From: Meiothermus sp. Pnk-1
GTDB lineage: Bacteria > Deinococcota > Deinococci > Deinococcales > Thermaceae
NCBI RefSeq assembly: GCF_003226535.1
Contig: NZ_QKOB01000006.1
Location: 87,136 to 151,135 of the forward strand
Direction of reading: 5' to 3'
Length of the DNA: 64,000 bases
Below the pieces are notes generated by a model, which ran no database searches, was not told the origin of the DNA, and was given only the letters and a program-made list of their open reading frames with translations. Positions 21,101 through 31,479 of this stretch are shown here, piece after piece (within the stretch, counting starts at the first letter, position 1; every line of letters begins with the position of its first letter). Both the position numbers and the translations under genes were made by a program.

Positions 21101-22504
21101 CTGCCCAGCGTACTGGCCAAGCGGTCGGGCGGGTCCGCGCTGCTCCCCGAGGAGATCACGGCCAACCTCGACGAGATGGTCGAACAGGGCCTGGCCCGGC
21201 TTTACCGCTTCCAGCACGAGGACGGCGGCTGGGGGTTCTGGGAGAACGACGACTCCTCCCTCTTCATCTCGGCCTACGTGATGGGCGGGCTGCTCGAGGC
21301 CCGCGCGGCGGGTTACCGGGTGCGCGAGCGGGTGCTCGAGGGGGGCTTCAAATACCTGCAAGATTACGCCCGCCGGACCGACGTCTCAGCGGATGCCCGG
21401 GCGATGGCCTACTTTACCTTGGCCCAAGGAGGGAAGGGAATAAACGGTATCTCGGGCGTCCTCGCCGATAAGAACCTCACCCCCTACGGCCTGGCCCAAG
21501 CCGTGCTGGCCCTGGCCGAGGCCGGACAGCAGGATCAGGCTTTGGCAACCCAGAACCGCCTGCTCGCCAAGGTGACCGAGCGGGCTAGCCTCGCCTACTG
21601 GGAATCCGGTGCCCCCGACTATGGGTGGAACGACGACCGCGTCGAGACCACCGCCTACGCCCTGATGGGTCTGGCCCGGCTGCGCCCCGACCACCCCATC
21701 GTGCCCAAGGTGGTGAACTGGCTCTTGCTCGAGCGCCGGGGGTCCGCCTGGCGCTCGAGCAAGGACACCGCGGCGGTGGTGCGGGCAGCGCTCGAGCTCT
21801 CCAAGCGGCAGAGCAGCGCCGAGGCTTGGCGCGAGGTCAGGATTAGCGTCGACGGGCAGGAAGTTGCCACGCAGACCGTCGGCGAGGCCGCGAGCGCCAG
21901 CGTTCCAATCCTGAACCTCTCGGCGGGAACCCACGTGCTCGAGGTCGGCGTGAGCGGCGAGGCCCCGCTTTACCTAGGAGCCCGGCTCTCCTACGTCTCC
22001 GAGCGGGCCTACAACCGGCCCGAGGGCCGGGGCCTGAGGGTGGCCCGGCAGTTCGAGCGGCTGGTGCCCAAGTACCTCGAGGACCAGGGGCGCTACGTCT
22101 ACGGCCGATCCCCCCTCACCGGCCCGGTCAGACCCGGCGAGCTGGTCCTGGTGACGATCTCGGTGACCCCCCAGACCAAGGGTGCGCTGCGCTACCTGCT
22201 GGTCGAAGACGGCATCCCGGCGGGGTTCAGCGCCGTGGAGGAGGCCGGGATGGAGATCGAGGGGGTAGATACCCCCTACGGGAGCGATTACTACGGCTGG
22301 AACTACGGGTACGACGGGCGGGAGTTCCGCGACCAACGGGCCGAGTTTTACTTCAGCTACCTCGACCGGCCCATCACCTTCAGCTACGTGCTGCGGGCCG
22401 AGACCCCGGGCCGCTACAGCGCCCTGCCTACCGTGGCCTGGCTGATGTACGACCCGGAGGTGCGCGGGGTAGGGACCGAGCGGGAGGTGCGGGTCGGCGA
22501 ATGA
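18140..22504 (+). CDS. Bacterial alpha-2-macroglobulin
   Basis: 1454 residues. Signal peptide at residues 1-20 with no lipobox cysteine. A string of macroglobulin-type beta domains follows, with MG2-like YRPGHPVFFKGIAR near residue 228. The thioester motif GCSEQ lies at about residue 977 in YPYGCSEQTMSRFLP, followed by the alpha/alpha-toroid domain (EDGGWGFWENDDSS). In bacteria such proteins are thought to trap attacking proteases through the reactive thioester. Its operon partners are DUF1175 and a putative metallopeptidase; the latter overlaps its stop by four bases. Confidence 0.93.
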   Translation: MKHFLQGILWTLLVLPVFAQSGTRMELYGGGVKSPQEPVALEYYIQRPQSTRLELFRLYEPEKLLALYGPRGVRVEGLERLKKTRLRVIPVYPGGSAYGTIRIGRLPPGLYYARIGGGLGRTLILVTRLGLVVKAEPGQTLTYTADLASGKPRAARIYLLERGVARQATADASGIARLPSPAHGDGAVVAARYGMDWAFSRLFWNGWSLVKNRVYLVTDRPVYRPGHPVFFKGIARSAAGLKPRAGQRLEVRVVNSDDEEIFQQTFTTDAYGSFSGEFRLGLDAPLGDYRLEARLEGETHDTSFEVQEFVKPEYQVSVTPSRPTAIQGDQVRFTVKGEYLFEGPVAGGKVQWSLLRSPYYRYDQGLPYEFYGDAEEAYGDVIQRGEGTLNERGELVVEVPLERQDDDYRLSLQASVSDETQREQRGAASLVAYRAGIVLGLETDRYAYQSGDSLLLNVRAEDLQGRPVAVPFTLVAEREFWVRSKGVRREQVSARQGQTNARGEATLHLSFSAQGSYRFTLSAKDPQGRPTREQAYVWVSGDSYWFWGYEGLTVRSDKKVYKPGEEAVFVIQSPVENGYALVTLEGQSLRKAEVVKMNGSALTYRLKVTEAMGPNSYLSVSVIGKGDYYQGEAEFLVPPEQRFLNVAIRPSAESFKPQDTATYTLRVTDASGKPVKAQVTVGLVDEAIYLVRPENTPDIRGFFYPRQSNVVGTELASGYSFGFDSGRLSGRPPMSRAVFAQAKEGLATARLRSDFRDTILWLPAVETDETGEASLEVKFPDNLTQWRLTARAITLGQEVGQGRNLVRTTLPVIARIAAPRFLVRGDEARVRVIGQNNLGQNLRGRLNLEAEGLTNPNPGGKSVTLSAGGRSSAEYTVQARQTGSAKLKGSVLTPSTSDALEVTLPVIPKGVRDEIGWAAQVKPLQQPGDAGTQGSARWSFTLPDGVDPGSVQGALILTPSLTAAVAPALRYLAGYPYGCSEQTMSRFLPSVLAKRSGGSALLPEEITANLDEMVEQGLARLYRFQHEDGGWGFWENDDSSLFISAYVMGGLLEARAAGYRVRERVLEGGFKYLQDYARRTDVSADARAMAYFTLAQGGKGINGISGVLADKNLTPYGLAQAVLALAEAGQQDQALATQNRLLAKVTERASLAYWESGAPDYGWNDDRVETTAYALMGLARLRPDHPIVPKVVNWLLLERRGSAWRSSKDTAAVVRAALELSKRQSSAEAWREVRISVDGQEVATQTVGEAASASVPILNLSAGTHVLEVGVSGEAPLYLGARLSYVSERAYNRPEGRGLRVARQFERLVPKYLEDQGRYVYGRSPLTGPVRPGELVLVTISVTPQTKGALRYLLVEDGIPAGFSAVEEAGMEIEGVDTPYGSDYYGWNYGYDGREFRDQRAEFYFSYLDRPITFSYVLRAETPGRYSALPTVAWLMYDPEVRGVGTEREVRVGE

Positions 22505-23088
22505 GGGCCTGTGCCTACTGGACATCACTGCTCCTCATCGGCGGGGCGCCCGTCCAGGCCTGGCAGGCCTACCAAAGCCCCGGCTTCATCGTCCAAATCG
22601 CCTCCCCGGCCGACGCCCGGTACCTCCCGCGCCTCTTCCAGAGCCTCGAGCGGGCCCGCAGAGAGCTAAGGGGATGGGGCCTCCGGCCCCCCGATCGGGT
22701 CCGGGTGGTGGTGCACCCCACCCTCGGGTCCTACCGCAAGGCCACCGCTCAGCCCTGGTTTGTCCTGGCCCAGGCCGACCGGGCCCAGGGCCGAATTGAC
22801 CTGCAGCGGCTTTCCGTGGTGGTCGAGCGAGGCGGGCTCGAGGCCGTGTTGCGCCACGAGTACTTTCACCTGGCCCAGCCCGAAGGTTGGGCCAGGTGGC
22901 TGGCCGAAGGATCGGCGATGATCTTTGCCGCTCAAAGGCCGAGCGCCAAGGCCCTGGAAGGCGTTTCGACGGCGAGGCTGGAGGAGATCCTGGCCGCTCC
23001 ACCGCAGCCGCAACTCCTGGCCCGGGCGATGGCGACAGCCTACGCTCGGGCGCAAGCCTACTGGAAAAAGCGCCGACCTGCCCCCTGA
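22501..23088 (+). CDS. Putative secreted zinc metallopeptidase (peptidase MA-like)
   Basis: 195 residues with an N-terminal signal segment ending near GGAPVQAWQ. LRHEYFHLAQPEGWARWLAEGSAM contains an HExxH motif (HEYFH) and a downstream Glu in WLAEG, the gluzincin arrangement. These support a small zinc peptidase; the substrate is unknown. The ATG overlaps the A2M stop (ATGA), so the two are translationally coupled. Pairing a protease with a protease trap is notable: it might process or test the trap. Confidence 0.65.
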   Translation: MRACAYWTSLLLIGGAPVQAWQAYQSPGFIVQIASPADARYLPRLFQSLERARRELRGWGLRPPDRVRVVVHPTLGSYRKATAQPWFVLAQADRAQGRIDLQRLSVVVERGGLEAVLRHEYFHLAQPEGWARWLAEGSAMIFAAQRPSAKALEGVSTARLEEILAAPPQPQLLARAMATAYARAQAYWKKRRPAP

Positions 23089-23196
23089 CCGTGCTGCCCG
23101 CCTGGGGATAGGCGCATTTCTGCAGAAGGGTCATCCACCCTGGCGTTTTGCGTTTGACATACGACGGGGGACCTCGGCCCGTGCATAATAACCCTG

Positions 23197-24141
23197 ATGC
23201 GCGTCCACCTCGTAGCCGTTCAGGCCGAAATCCAGCCCCCGGCTTACCGGAGTGCGGCAGCCTTCCGGGAGAGGGTCTTGGCCTTGACCCGTTCCGCGGT
23301 GGAGGGGCTCCCTGAGGGAGAGCCACGCGTCGTGGCCTTTCCCGAGGCCTTCGCGCTACCGCTTTGCTTCTGGCTCGAGGCCCCCCAAGAGATCCTCCAA
23401 GCCCCCTCGGCCACCTCCGCCGCGCTGGCCTTGCTGCGCCGGCGCTGGCCCGAGGCGTTGCGGCTGGCCATCCCTTCTCCGGCGGTGTTTTTTCATCTGC
23501 GGGCCATCGAGGTCTGGCCAGTCTACGAGCAGGTATTTCGAGAGGCCGCGCAGATGGGCCAGGCCTATGTGGTGGCGGGTTCTACGTTCAGCCCCCAGGT
23601 AGACTGGGAACCGGCACAGGGCTATCACCGCGCCTCGCGGGCGGTACTCAACCAAACCCTGCTCATCTCCCCCCGGGGCACGGTCCTGAGCCGGGTTCCC
23701 AAGGTGAACCTGACCCAGGACGAACGCAGGAGCTTTCTCTCGAGCGGCCCGCTCGGCGGCCAGGTCGTGCAGACCCAGATCGGCAAGCTGGGGGTCCTGA
23801 TCTGCCTCGATGCTTTCCACGAGCGGCTGGTGGAATGGGTGGACGGCCAGGGCGCTTGGCTGTTAGTCCAACCCTCCGCCAACGCCACCCGGTGGGACGG
23901 CCCCTGGAGCGCCGATGCCCGGCAGGTCGAGAAGGAGGTCTGGCTGAGGGAAGGGCTGGCGAAGAAACTCGCGGCCCGCGAGAACCTGCGCTACGGCATC
24001 AACCCCATGCTAAACGGCAGGTTTTACACCCTGAGCTTCGAGGGGCAAAGCGGAATCTACGGCCCCGGAGCGCCGATAGCGCTAGCCGAAAGCCCCACCG
24101 GAGATGCCCTGGTTCGCTACACCATCGACACCACAGGTTGA
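23197..24141 (+). CDS. Carbon-nitrogen hydrolase (nitrilase superfamily)
   Basis: 314 residues. The catalytic triad is visible: Glu in VAFPEAFALP, Lys in VPKVNLTQDE, Cys in VLICLDAFHE. These enzymes hydrolyse amides or nitriles through a cysteine acyl-enzyme. No substrate can be inferred. CATAAT ends seven bases before the ATG and no Shine-Dalgarno is present, so the transcript is probably leaderless. Confidence 0.88.
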   Translation: MRVHLVAVQAEIQPPAYRSAAAFRERVLALTRSAVEGLPEGEPRVVAFPEAFALPLCFWLEAPQEILQAPSATSAALALLRRRWPEALRLAIPSPAVFFHLRAIEVWPVYEQVFREAAQMGQAYVVAGSTFSPQVDWEPAQGYHRASRAVLNQTLLISPRGTVLSRVPKVNLTQDERRSFLSSGPLGGQVVQTQIGKLGVLICLDAFHERLVEWVDGQGAWLLVQPSANATRWDGPWSADARQVEKEVWLREGLAKKLAARENLRYGINPMLNGRFYTLSFEGQSGIYGPGAPIALAESPTGDALVRYTIDTTG

Positions 24142-24150
24142 TTTCCAGCC

Positions 24151-25107
24151 CTAGGGCTGAGCGGAAAGCCCCAGGCGCTCCGGGTAGAGGGTGATCCCGG
24201 CACGCTGGCCAATCCGGTTCAGGAGCTTCTCCACAGCCTGCTGCAGCACCGCATCGGCGATGCTCGACTTCACCTCGTCGAACGGGCGCACCGTGCTGGG
24301 CTCGATCTTGTTGAGCCGGATGACGTGAAAACCGAACTCGGTGCGCACCGGCTCGCGGCTAGTCTGCCCGACCTTGAGGCGAAGCATGGCGTTTTCGAAA
24401 GCGGTCACATACGTCCCGCGGGGCTCACAACCGAGGTCGCCGCCGTTGTCTTTGCTGCCGGGGTCCTGGGAGTAACGCTTAGCTAGCTCAGCGAAGTCAG
24501 CCCCCTGGCCTAGCTGGCGGATCAGGGAAATAGCCTCTTGCCCGCTCACCACCAGGATATGCGAGGCGCAGTAGGTCTCCGGGGTGGTAAACTCGGCCTG
24601 GGAAAGCCCGTAGATAAGCCGGAGCGCGGATTCGCTGGGTTGGATCTGCCCCTGAAGGCGCTCGAGGTAGGCGTTGTAGGTGAGGGCTTCATACACCAGC
24701 ATCCGGTAATCGTCGAGGCTGGCGAGGCCCACCTGGTTCAACGCTTGGCCGAAAGCCTCGTCGCTTTCAAAATCCTTGCGGGCCTCGGCCACCTGGTCTT
24801 CAACGGCCTCTTTGCTCGCCGCCAAGCCCGCCCGCTCGGCGGCTTTGATGACGGCATAATCCTGGGCTAGGCGCTCGAGGAACTGCGGTTTGAAGCGCTC
24901 AAACTGGGACTCCGTCTCCGGCGTGGCGGGCACCCCTTGCCGCTGAAGCGAGGTCTTGACAAAAAACCCCCATTCGAGATCGAAGTAGCTTTTCCTCAGC
25001 GCCTGTCCCCCCACCTCCGCCACCACCGGGTCGTCCTGCTGGGGCGACGTCTGCTGGGCCAACGAGAGGGAGAAAAGCGCAAGGAGGCAAATCAAGAATC
25101 TAGGCAT
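24151..25107 (-). CDS. Secreted peptidyl-prolyl isomerase, parvulin/SurA type
   Basis: 318 residues. Signal peptide (ends near LSLAQQ), a SurA N-like helical chaperone region, then a parvulin PPIase domain (about 190-285) with CASHILVVSG, AKRYSQDPGSKDNGGDLG and EFGFHVIRL. It probably folds proteins in the periplasm. It converges with the nitrilase gene, with 9 bp between stops. TAGCAT six bases before the ATG suggests a leaderless start. Confidence 0.92.
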   Translation of the reverse strand: MPRFLICLLALFSLSLAQQTSPQQDDPVVAEVGGQALRKSYFDLEWGFFVKTSLQRQGVPATPETESQFERFKPQFLERLAQDYAVIKAAERAGLAASKEAVEDQVAEARKDFESDEAFGQALNQVGLASLDDYRMLVYEALTYNAYLERLQGQIQPSESALRLIYGLSQAEFTTPETYCASHILVVSGQEAISLIRQLGQGADFAELAKRYSQDPGSKDNGGDLGCEPRGTYVTAFENAMLRLKVGQTSREPVRTEFGFHVIRLNKIEPSTVRPFDEVKSSIADAVLQQAVEKLLNRIGQRAGITLYPERLGLSAQP

Positions 25108-25243
25108 GTCGCTATGCTAACACGCAGCGCCGACAGTTTCGCTCGTTCCGCCTTCCCAAAGATGGTAGAATCCGCCCCGTGAAGCTCAAGCCTCCCGATC
25201 GGGCCGCCCCGCTAGCCCCTCTTGCCCCAACACCAGAGGGGGT

Positions 25244-26560
25244 ATGCCCGCGCGCCTAGCCGTCATCGGTGGGGGGATGGCGGGGTTGGTGGCCGCCTAT
25301 TACGCCCAGCGAGCCGGGCTCGAGGTTAGGGTGCTCGAGGCCGCCCCCCGCTTTGGCGGGAAGCTCTTCTCGCTGCGCGGGGAGGGGTTCGTGGTGGAAG
25401 CCGGGGCTGACTCCCTCCCGGCGACCCCCGAAGTGCTCGAGCTGGCCAGGGAGCTCAACCTCACGAAACGCCTCCTCTCCCCCCACGCCAACTCCAGCTA
25501 CCTGCTTTACCGGGGTAAGGTCCAGGCCCTCCCCCAAGTCCCCCTGGCCCAGCTCCCCTGGGCCATCCGCCCGCTGCTCTCCCCGGCAGGGCAGCTGCGG
25601 CTGGCCTTTGAACGGTTCGTAGGCCCAGCCGCCGACCCCGACGAAGCTTTGGGATCGTTTATCCGTCGCCGCTTCGGAGAGGAGGCCTGGGCGATCCTGG
25701 CCCGCCCCCTCAGCCACGCCGTGTACGGGGCCGACCCCGAGGATCTCTCGGTGCGCTCGACCTTCCCGGAGTTGTGGGAAAGCGAGCAGAGGAACGCCTC
25801 CGTACAACAACCCGCCGAGGCCATCTCCCTGGAGGACGGAATGGGAACTTGGATCAGCGCGCTGCTGCAAAGCCTCGAGGGAAAGGTGCAGCTCGGCTGT
25901 GGGCTCGAGGTGGTAGCGATGGGGCGGGAAGGAGAGGCGTGGCAGATTTTTACCCCCCAGGGTCGGCTCGAGGCCGAGGCAGTGATCCTCGCCACCTCTG
26001 CGCAGCGCGCTGCTCGCATCTTGCGCCCCATCTACCCTCAGGCCACCGCTCTGCTCAACCAGGTACCCACCCTCCCGGTCGCGACGGTGGCGCTGGCCTT
26101 CCGGGAGGAAGGCTTGCCGAGCCTGCCCGGCCACGAGGTAATCCTGGACGGAAACTATCGAGCCGAGAGCTTTCTTTGGGCGAGTCAGCGTTGGGCGGGG
26201 CGGGCTCCTGAAGGCTTCCAGTGGGTACGGGTGAACTTCGCCAAAGAGGCGGCGCGGCTGGGAGATGCCGAGCTGGTGCGCCTAGCCCAGGTCGAGCTCG
26301 AGCGCTATGTGGGAAGCGCAAGGATGCCCAAGCCCTTGGCGAGCTGGTCGTTCCGCCTGGGTACGATCCCCATCTATCAAGTCGGCCATAAGCGCCGGGC
26401 GGAGGCCATCGAGGGGGCAATAGACCGAATGCCGGGAGTCTACACCGCCGGGTTGGGCCTCCGAGGTCTCAGCTTGGCGGATAGCGTACGGGAGGGGCAG
26501 AAGGCGGTCAGGAGGGCCCTCAACTACCTGGCCCTCTCCCCCGCCTCGCCCACCCCCTAG
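25244..26560 (+). CDS. hemY: Protoporphyrinogen oxidase (HemY/HemG type)
   Basis: 438 residues. FAD-dependent oxidase of haem synthesis. The dinucleotide motif LAVIGGGMAGLVAAYYAQRA starts the protein, and the conserved C-terminal motif VYTAGLGLRGLSLADSVREG contacts FAD. FVVEAGADSLPATPE and VYGADPEDLSVRSTFPEL are typical of oxygen-dependent PPOX. It converges with metX across a 14-bp gap. A TAGAAT box stands 74 bp upstream. Confidence 0.92.
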   Translation: MPARLAVIGGGMAGLVAAYYAQRAGLEVRVLEAAPRFGGKLFSLRGEGFVVEAGADSLPATPEVLELARELNLTKRLLSPHANSSYLLYRGKVQALPQVPLAQLPWAIRPLLSPAGQLRLAFERFVGPAADPDEALGSFIRRRFGEEAWAILARPLSHAVYGADPEDLSVRSTFPELWESEQRNASVQQPAEAISLEDGMGTWISALLQSLEGKVQLGCGLEVVAMGREGEAWQIFTPQGRLEAEAVILATSAQRAARILRPIYPQATALLNQVPTLPVATVALAFREEGLPSLPGHEVILDGNYRAESFLWASQRWAGRAPEGFQWVRVNFAKEAARLGDAELVRLAQVELERYVGSARMPKPLASWSFRLGTIPIYQVGHKRRAEAIEGAIDRMPGVYTAGLGLRGLSLADSVREGQKAVRRALNYLALSPASPTP

Positions 26561-26574
26561 CCGAGGGAAGCCAC

Positions 26575-29120
<2,546 letters not shown>

Positions 29121-29182
29121 CTACCGCGTTTGGATTTGGGGCGCTGTCTGGCCTTTGCACACGCTTTGGGGTAGGAGTTTAT

Positions 29183-29247
29183 AAAGAAAAACTCCCATCC
29201 CGATTCGTTCTCTTGGCTGGCGTGTGCCAGCGAATCTGGAAGGGAGT
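29183..29247 (-). terminator. Intrinsic terminator of the SAM riboswitch
   Basis: On the minus strand ACTCCC...GATTCG (29247-29231) pairs with CGAATC...GGGAGT (29207-29191), with an inner CTGGC/GCCAG hairpin, followed by TTTTTCTTT. It stands 72 bp before metY. Confidence 0.88.
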
Positions 29248-29262
29248 CACTGTGCCTAGCTC

Positions 29263-29412
29263 GTCCCTTCTCTCATCTTTCCCGGGCGTTTCCCCCGTCC
29301 GGGTCGGAATTGGCACCTTTGGTAAGCCACAGTCGGTGATGGGCGAATGGGCTTACCGGGTTGCCGCGACTTCATCGGGCCGAATCCCTCAGTCGCTCTG
29401 GATAAGAGAACG
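29263..29412 (-). promoter_or_regulatory. SAM-I riboswitch upstream of metY-metX
   Basis: Minus-strand reading shows the S-box core: P1 strand TTCTCTTATC (29410-29401), AGAGCGACTGAGGGA, GGCCCGATGAAG, GGCAACC, a P3 stem GGTAAGCC/GGCTTACC, AGGTGCCAATTCC, and the closing P1 strand GATGAGAGAA (29277-29268). The 3' P1 strand overlaps GAAGGGA (29269-29263), which can pair with TCCCTTC (29245-29239) inside the terminator. So SAM binding should free the terminator and switch metY-metX off. Confidence 0.95.
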
Positions 29413-29450
29413 CACCTCTTTGTTGCCGCGCCCCGGCGCGGTTAGAGGTG

Positions 29451-29479
29451 AGTGTAGGGGTTGGCCGGGCGGCTGTCAA
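29451..29479 (-). promoter_or_regulatory. Promoter of the SAM riboswitch and metY-metX
   Basis: Minus strand: TTGACA (29479-29474), 17-bp spacer, TACACT (29456-29451), about 35 bp before the P1 stem. Near-consensus. Confidence 0.85.
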
Positions 29480-29518
29480 GCTTCTCCGCCCGAGGCAGCA
29501 GCCCGCAGGCTGTCATCC

Positions 29519-29547
29519 TTGACGTTTGGTATACCAAAGCGTATACT
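29519..29547 (+). promoter_or_regulatory. leuC promoter with palindrome in the spacer
   Basis: TTGACG (29519-29524), 17-bp spacer, TATACT (29542-29547). The spacer contains the perfect 14-bp palindrome TTTGGTATACCAAA (29525-29538), a good candidate for a repressor site. It diverges from the metY promoter, with 39 bp between the two -35 boxes. Confidence 0.85.
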
Positions 29548-29555
29548 TCTTTCCA

Positions 29556-29603
29556 ATGCGTGGCATCTCCTGCATCCTAGGCCCCCGAGCTCCGTGGGCC
29601 TGA
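29556..29603 (+). CDS. Possible leu leader peptide
   Basis: Fifteen codons, [15 protein letters not shown], starting nine bases after the -10 box, so the mRNA would begin at or next to this ATG (leaderless). It contains two Ile codons and one Leu codon close together and ends shortly before a terminator-like hairpin. Translation is not proven; the position relative to promoter and hairpin is what suggests it. Confidence 0.45.
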   Translation: MRGISCILGPRAPWA

Positions 29604-29622
29604 TGGTGCCGTACCCCCAGAA

Positions 29623-29652
29623 GCCCCGGAGCGAACCATCTCCGGGGCCTTT
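29623..29652 (+). terminator. Attenuator-like hairpin before leuC
   Basis: GCCCCGGAG (29623-29631), loop CGAACCAT, CTCCGGGGC (29640-29648), then CTTT. The U-tract is short. An upstream segment GCTCCGTGGG (29589-29598) can pair with the first arm instead, as an antiterminator would. Confidence 0.5.
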
Positions 29653-29676
29653 GCTGCGCGTAGAGGAGGAAGCCTG

Positions 29677-31101
29677 ATGGGAAAAAGCCTGTACGAAAAG
29701 GTCTGGGAAGCCCACGCCATCCGCACGCTGCCGGGCGGCCAGACTCAGCTTTTCATCGACACCCACCTCATCCACGAGGTCACCTCGCCCCAAGCGTTCG
29801 GCATGCTCAAGGACCTGGGGCTTCGGGTGCGCTTCCCCGAGCGCACCTTCGCCACCGTGGACCACATCGTGCCCACCCATAGCCTTCTTGAGCCCTTCGC
29901 CGATCCCCAGGCCGACGAGATGATCCGAAAGCTGCGGGAGAACGTGCGGGAACACGGCATCACCTTCTTCGACGTGACCAGCGGCCTGCAGGGCATCGTG
30001 CACGTGATCGGGCCCGAACAGGGCATCACCCAGCCAGGCATGACCATCGCCTGCGGCGACTCCCACACCTCCACCCACGGGGCCTTTGGGGCCATCGCCT
30101 TCGGCATCGGCACCACCCAGGTGAGGGATGTGCTGGCCACGCAGACCCTGGCCATGAGCAAGCTCAAGGTGCGGCGCATCAACGTCGACGGGCGGCTGCG
30201 GCCCGGCGTGTACGCCAAGGACGTGATCTTGCATATCATCAAGGTGCTGGGCGTCAACGGTGGCCTCGGCTATGCCTACGAGTACGGCGGCAGCGTATTC
30301 GACAACTTCAGCATGGAAGAGCGCATGACCGTGTGCAACATGAGTATCGAAGGCGGAGCGCGCTGCGGCTACGTCAACCCCGACCAGACCACCTTCGACT
30401 ACCTCAAAGGCCGCCCCTATGCGCCCAAGGGAGCCGAGTGGGAGGCGGCAGTCGAGCGCTGGAAGGCCCTGGCCTCCGACCCCGATGCCCACTACGACGA
30501 CGTGGTGAACATTCGGGCCGAGGAGATCGCCCCTACCGTGACCTGGGGCATCAACCCCGGCCAAGGCTGCGCCATCACCGACCGCGTGCCCGACCCCGCC
30601 GACTACCCCGAGTCCGCGCGGGCGGGGCTCGAGGAGGCCCTCCGGCACATGAAGCTTCGGCCCGGCCAGCCCATCAAGGGGGTGAAGGTGGACGTGGCCT
30701 TCCTGGGAAGCTGCACCAACGGGCGCATCTCCGACTTCCGCGAGGTGGCGAAGTACCTCAAGGGGCGCAAGGTAGCTCCCGGCGTGCGGGCCATCGCGGT
30801 GCCGGGCTCGCAGGTAGTGGCCAAGCAGTGCGAGGAGGAGGGCATCGCCGAGATCTTCCGCGAGGCCGGCTTCGAGTGGCGGGGCGCGGGCTGCTCGATG
30901 TGCTTGGCCATGAACCCGGACAAGCTCGTCGGCGACGAGCTGTGCGCCTCCTCCTCCAACCGCAACTTCAAGGGGCGGCAGGGCTCGGCTACGGGCCGCA
31001 CGGTGCTGATGAGCCCGGTGATGGTGGCCGCGGCGGCGGTGACGGGCGTGATCAGCGACGCGCGCGAGGTGTTCGGAGTGAGCGATCTGGTAAGCGCCTG
31101 A
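29677..31101 (+). CDS. leuC: 3-isopropylmalate dehydratase large subunit
   Basis: 474 residues, aconitase superfamily with a [4Fe-4S] cluster. Cluster ligands are visible in [12 protein letters not shown] and in [34 protein letters not shown] is the substrate-binding signature. With LeuD it isomerises 2- to 3-isopropylmalate in leucine synthesis. GAGGAGGA lies seven bases before the ATG. Confidence 0.97.
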   Translation: MGKSLYEKVWEAHAIRTLPGGQTQLFIDTHLIHEVTSPQAFGMLKDLGLRVRFPERTFATVDHIVPTHSLLEPFADPQADEMIRKLRENVREHGITFFDVTSGLQGIVHVIGPEQGITQPGMTIACGDSHTSTHGAFGAIAFGIGTTQVRDVLATQTLAMSKLKVRRINVDGRLRPGVYAKDVILHIIKVLGVNGGLGYAYEYGGSVFDNFSMEERMTVCNMSIEGGARCGYVNPDQTTFDYLKGRPYAPKGAEWEAAVERWKALASDPDAHYDDVVNIRAEEIAPTVTWGINPGQGCAITDRVPDPADYPESARAGLEEALRHMKLRPGQPIKGVKVDVAFLGSCTNGRISDFREVAKYLKGRKVAPGVRAIAVPGSQVVAKQCEEEGIAEIFREAGFEWRGAGCSMCLAMNPDKLVGDELCASSSNRNFKGRQGSATGRTVLMSPVMVAAAAVTGVISDAREVFGVSDLVSA

Positions 31102-31264
31102 GCTCCTTAGGGAGACTTAGCTGCCCGAAAGGATGCAAGTGGTATTTTTAGGCCGTGAGCAGGAAAAGCACTTCCGAGCGGGTTCTGAACCCGTACCTTG
31201 GCCTGGGTGGGCAGAAACTTTTCGGCCTGGCTATGCCCTTTGCAAGGGTAGATGGGGTATTAGG

Positions 31265-31471
31265 GTGAGGTCTTCCGCCTTACGCATCGTTGGGGGGGTT
31301 GGCCTGGTGCTCTTGGGCGTGGTGGTTGCCGGTCTTGGAATCGCCCTTTCGGGATTCGCTGGGAAAGCCGTATCTCCCCAGGGTTATGTGATCCTAGCTG
31401 CGGGCTTAGCCCTTTCAGGCCTGATGGTTACAGCAGGAATCGTGGTTTTGCTGAGCGTGTTCAAAGAGTAG
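31265..31471 (+). CDS. Small two-helix membrane protein inside the leu operon
   Basis: 68 residues from GTG 31265. Two hydrophobic helices (LRIVGGVGLVLLGVVVAGLG and GYVILAAGLALSGLMVTAGI) joined by a short loop. The open frame extends upstream to 31133, but that part lacks protein-like character and a Shine-Dalgarno. It sits between leuC and leuD, eight bases before the leuD start, so it is probably co-transcribed. Family unknown; not a normal leucine pathway component. Confidence 0.5.
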   Translation: MRSSALRIVGGVGLVLLGVVVAGLGIALSGFAGKAVSPQGYVILAAGLALSGLMVTAGIVVLLSVFKE

Positions 31472-31479
31472 GAGGAAAA

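Noticed and set aside
18977-21361. A 794-codon minus-strand frame inside the A2M gene
   Set aside because: Composition typical of antisense to GC-rich coding DNA, and the plus strand encodes an unmistakable A2M with its thioester motif.
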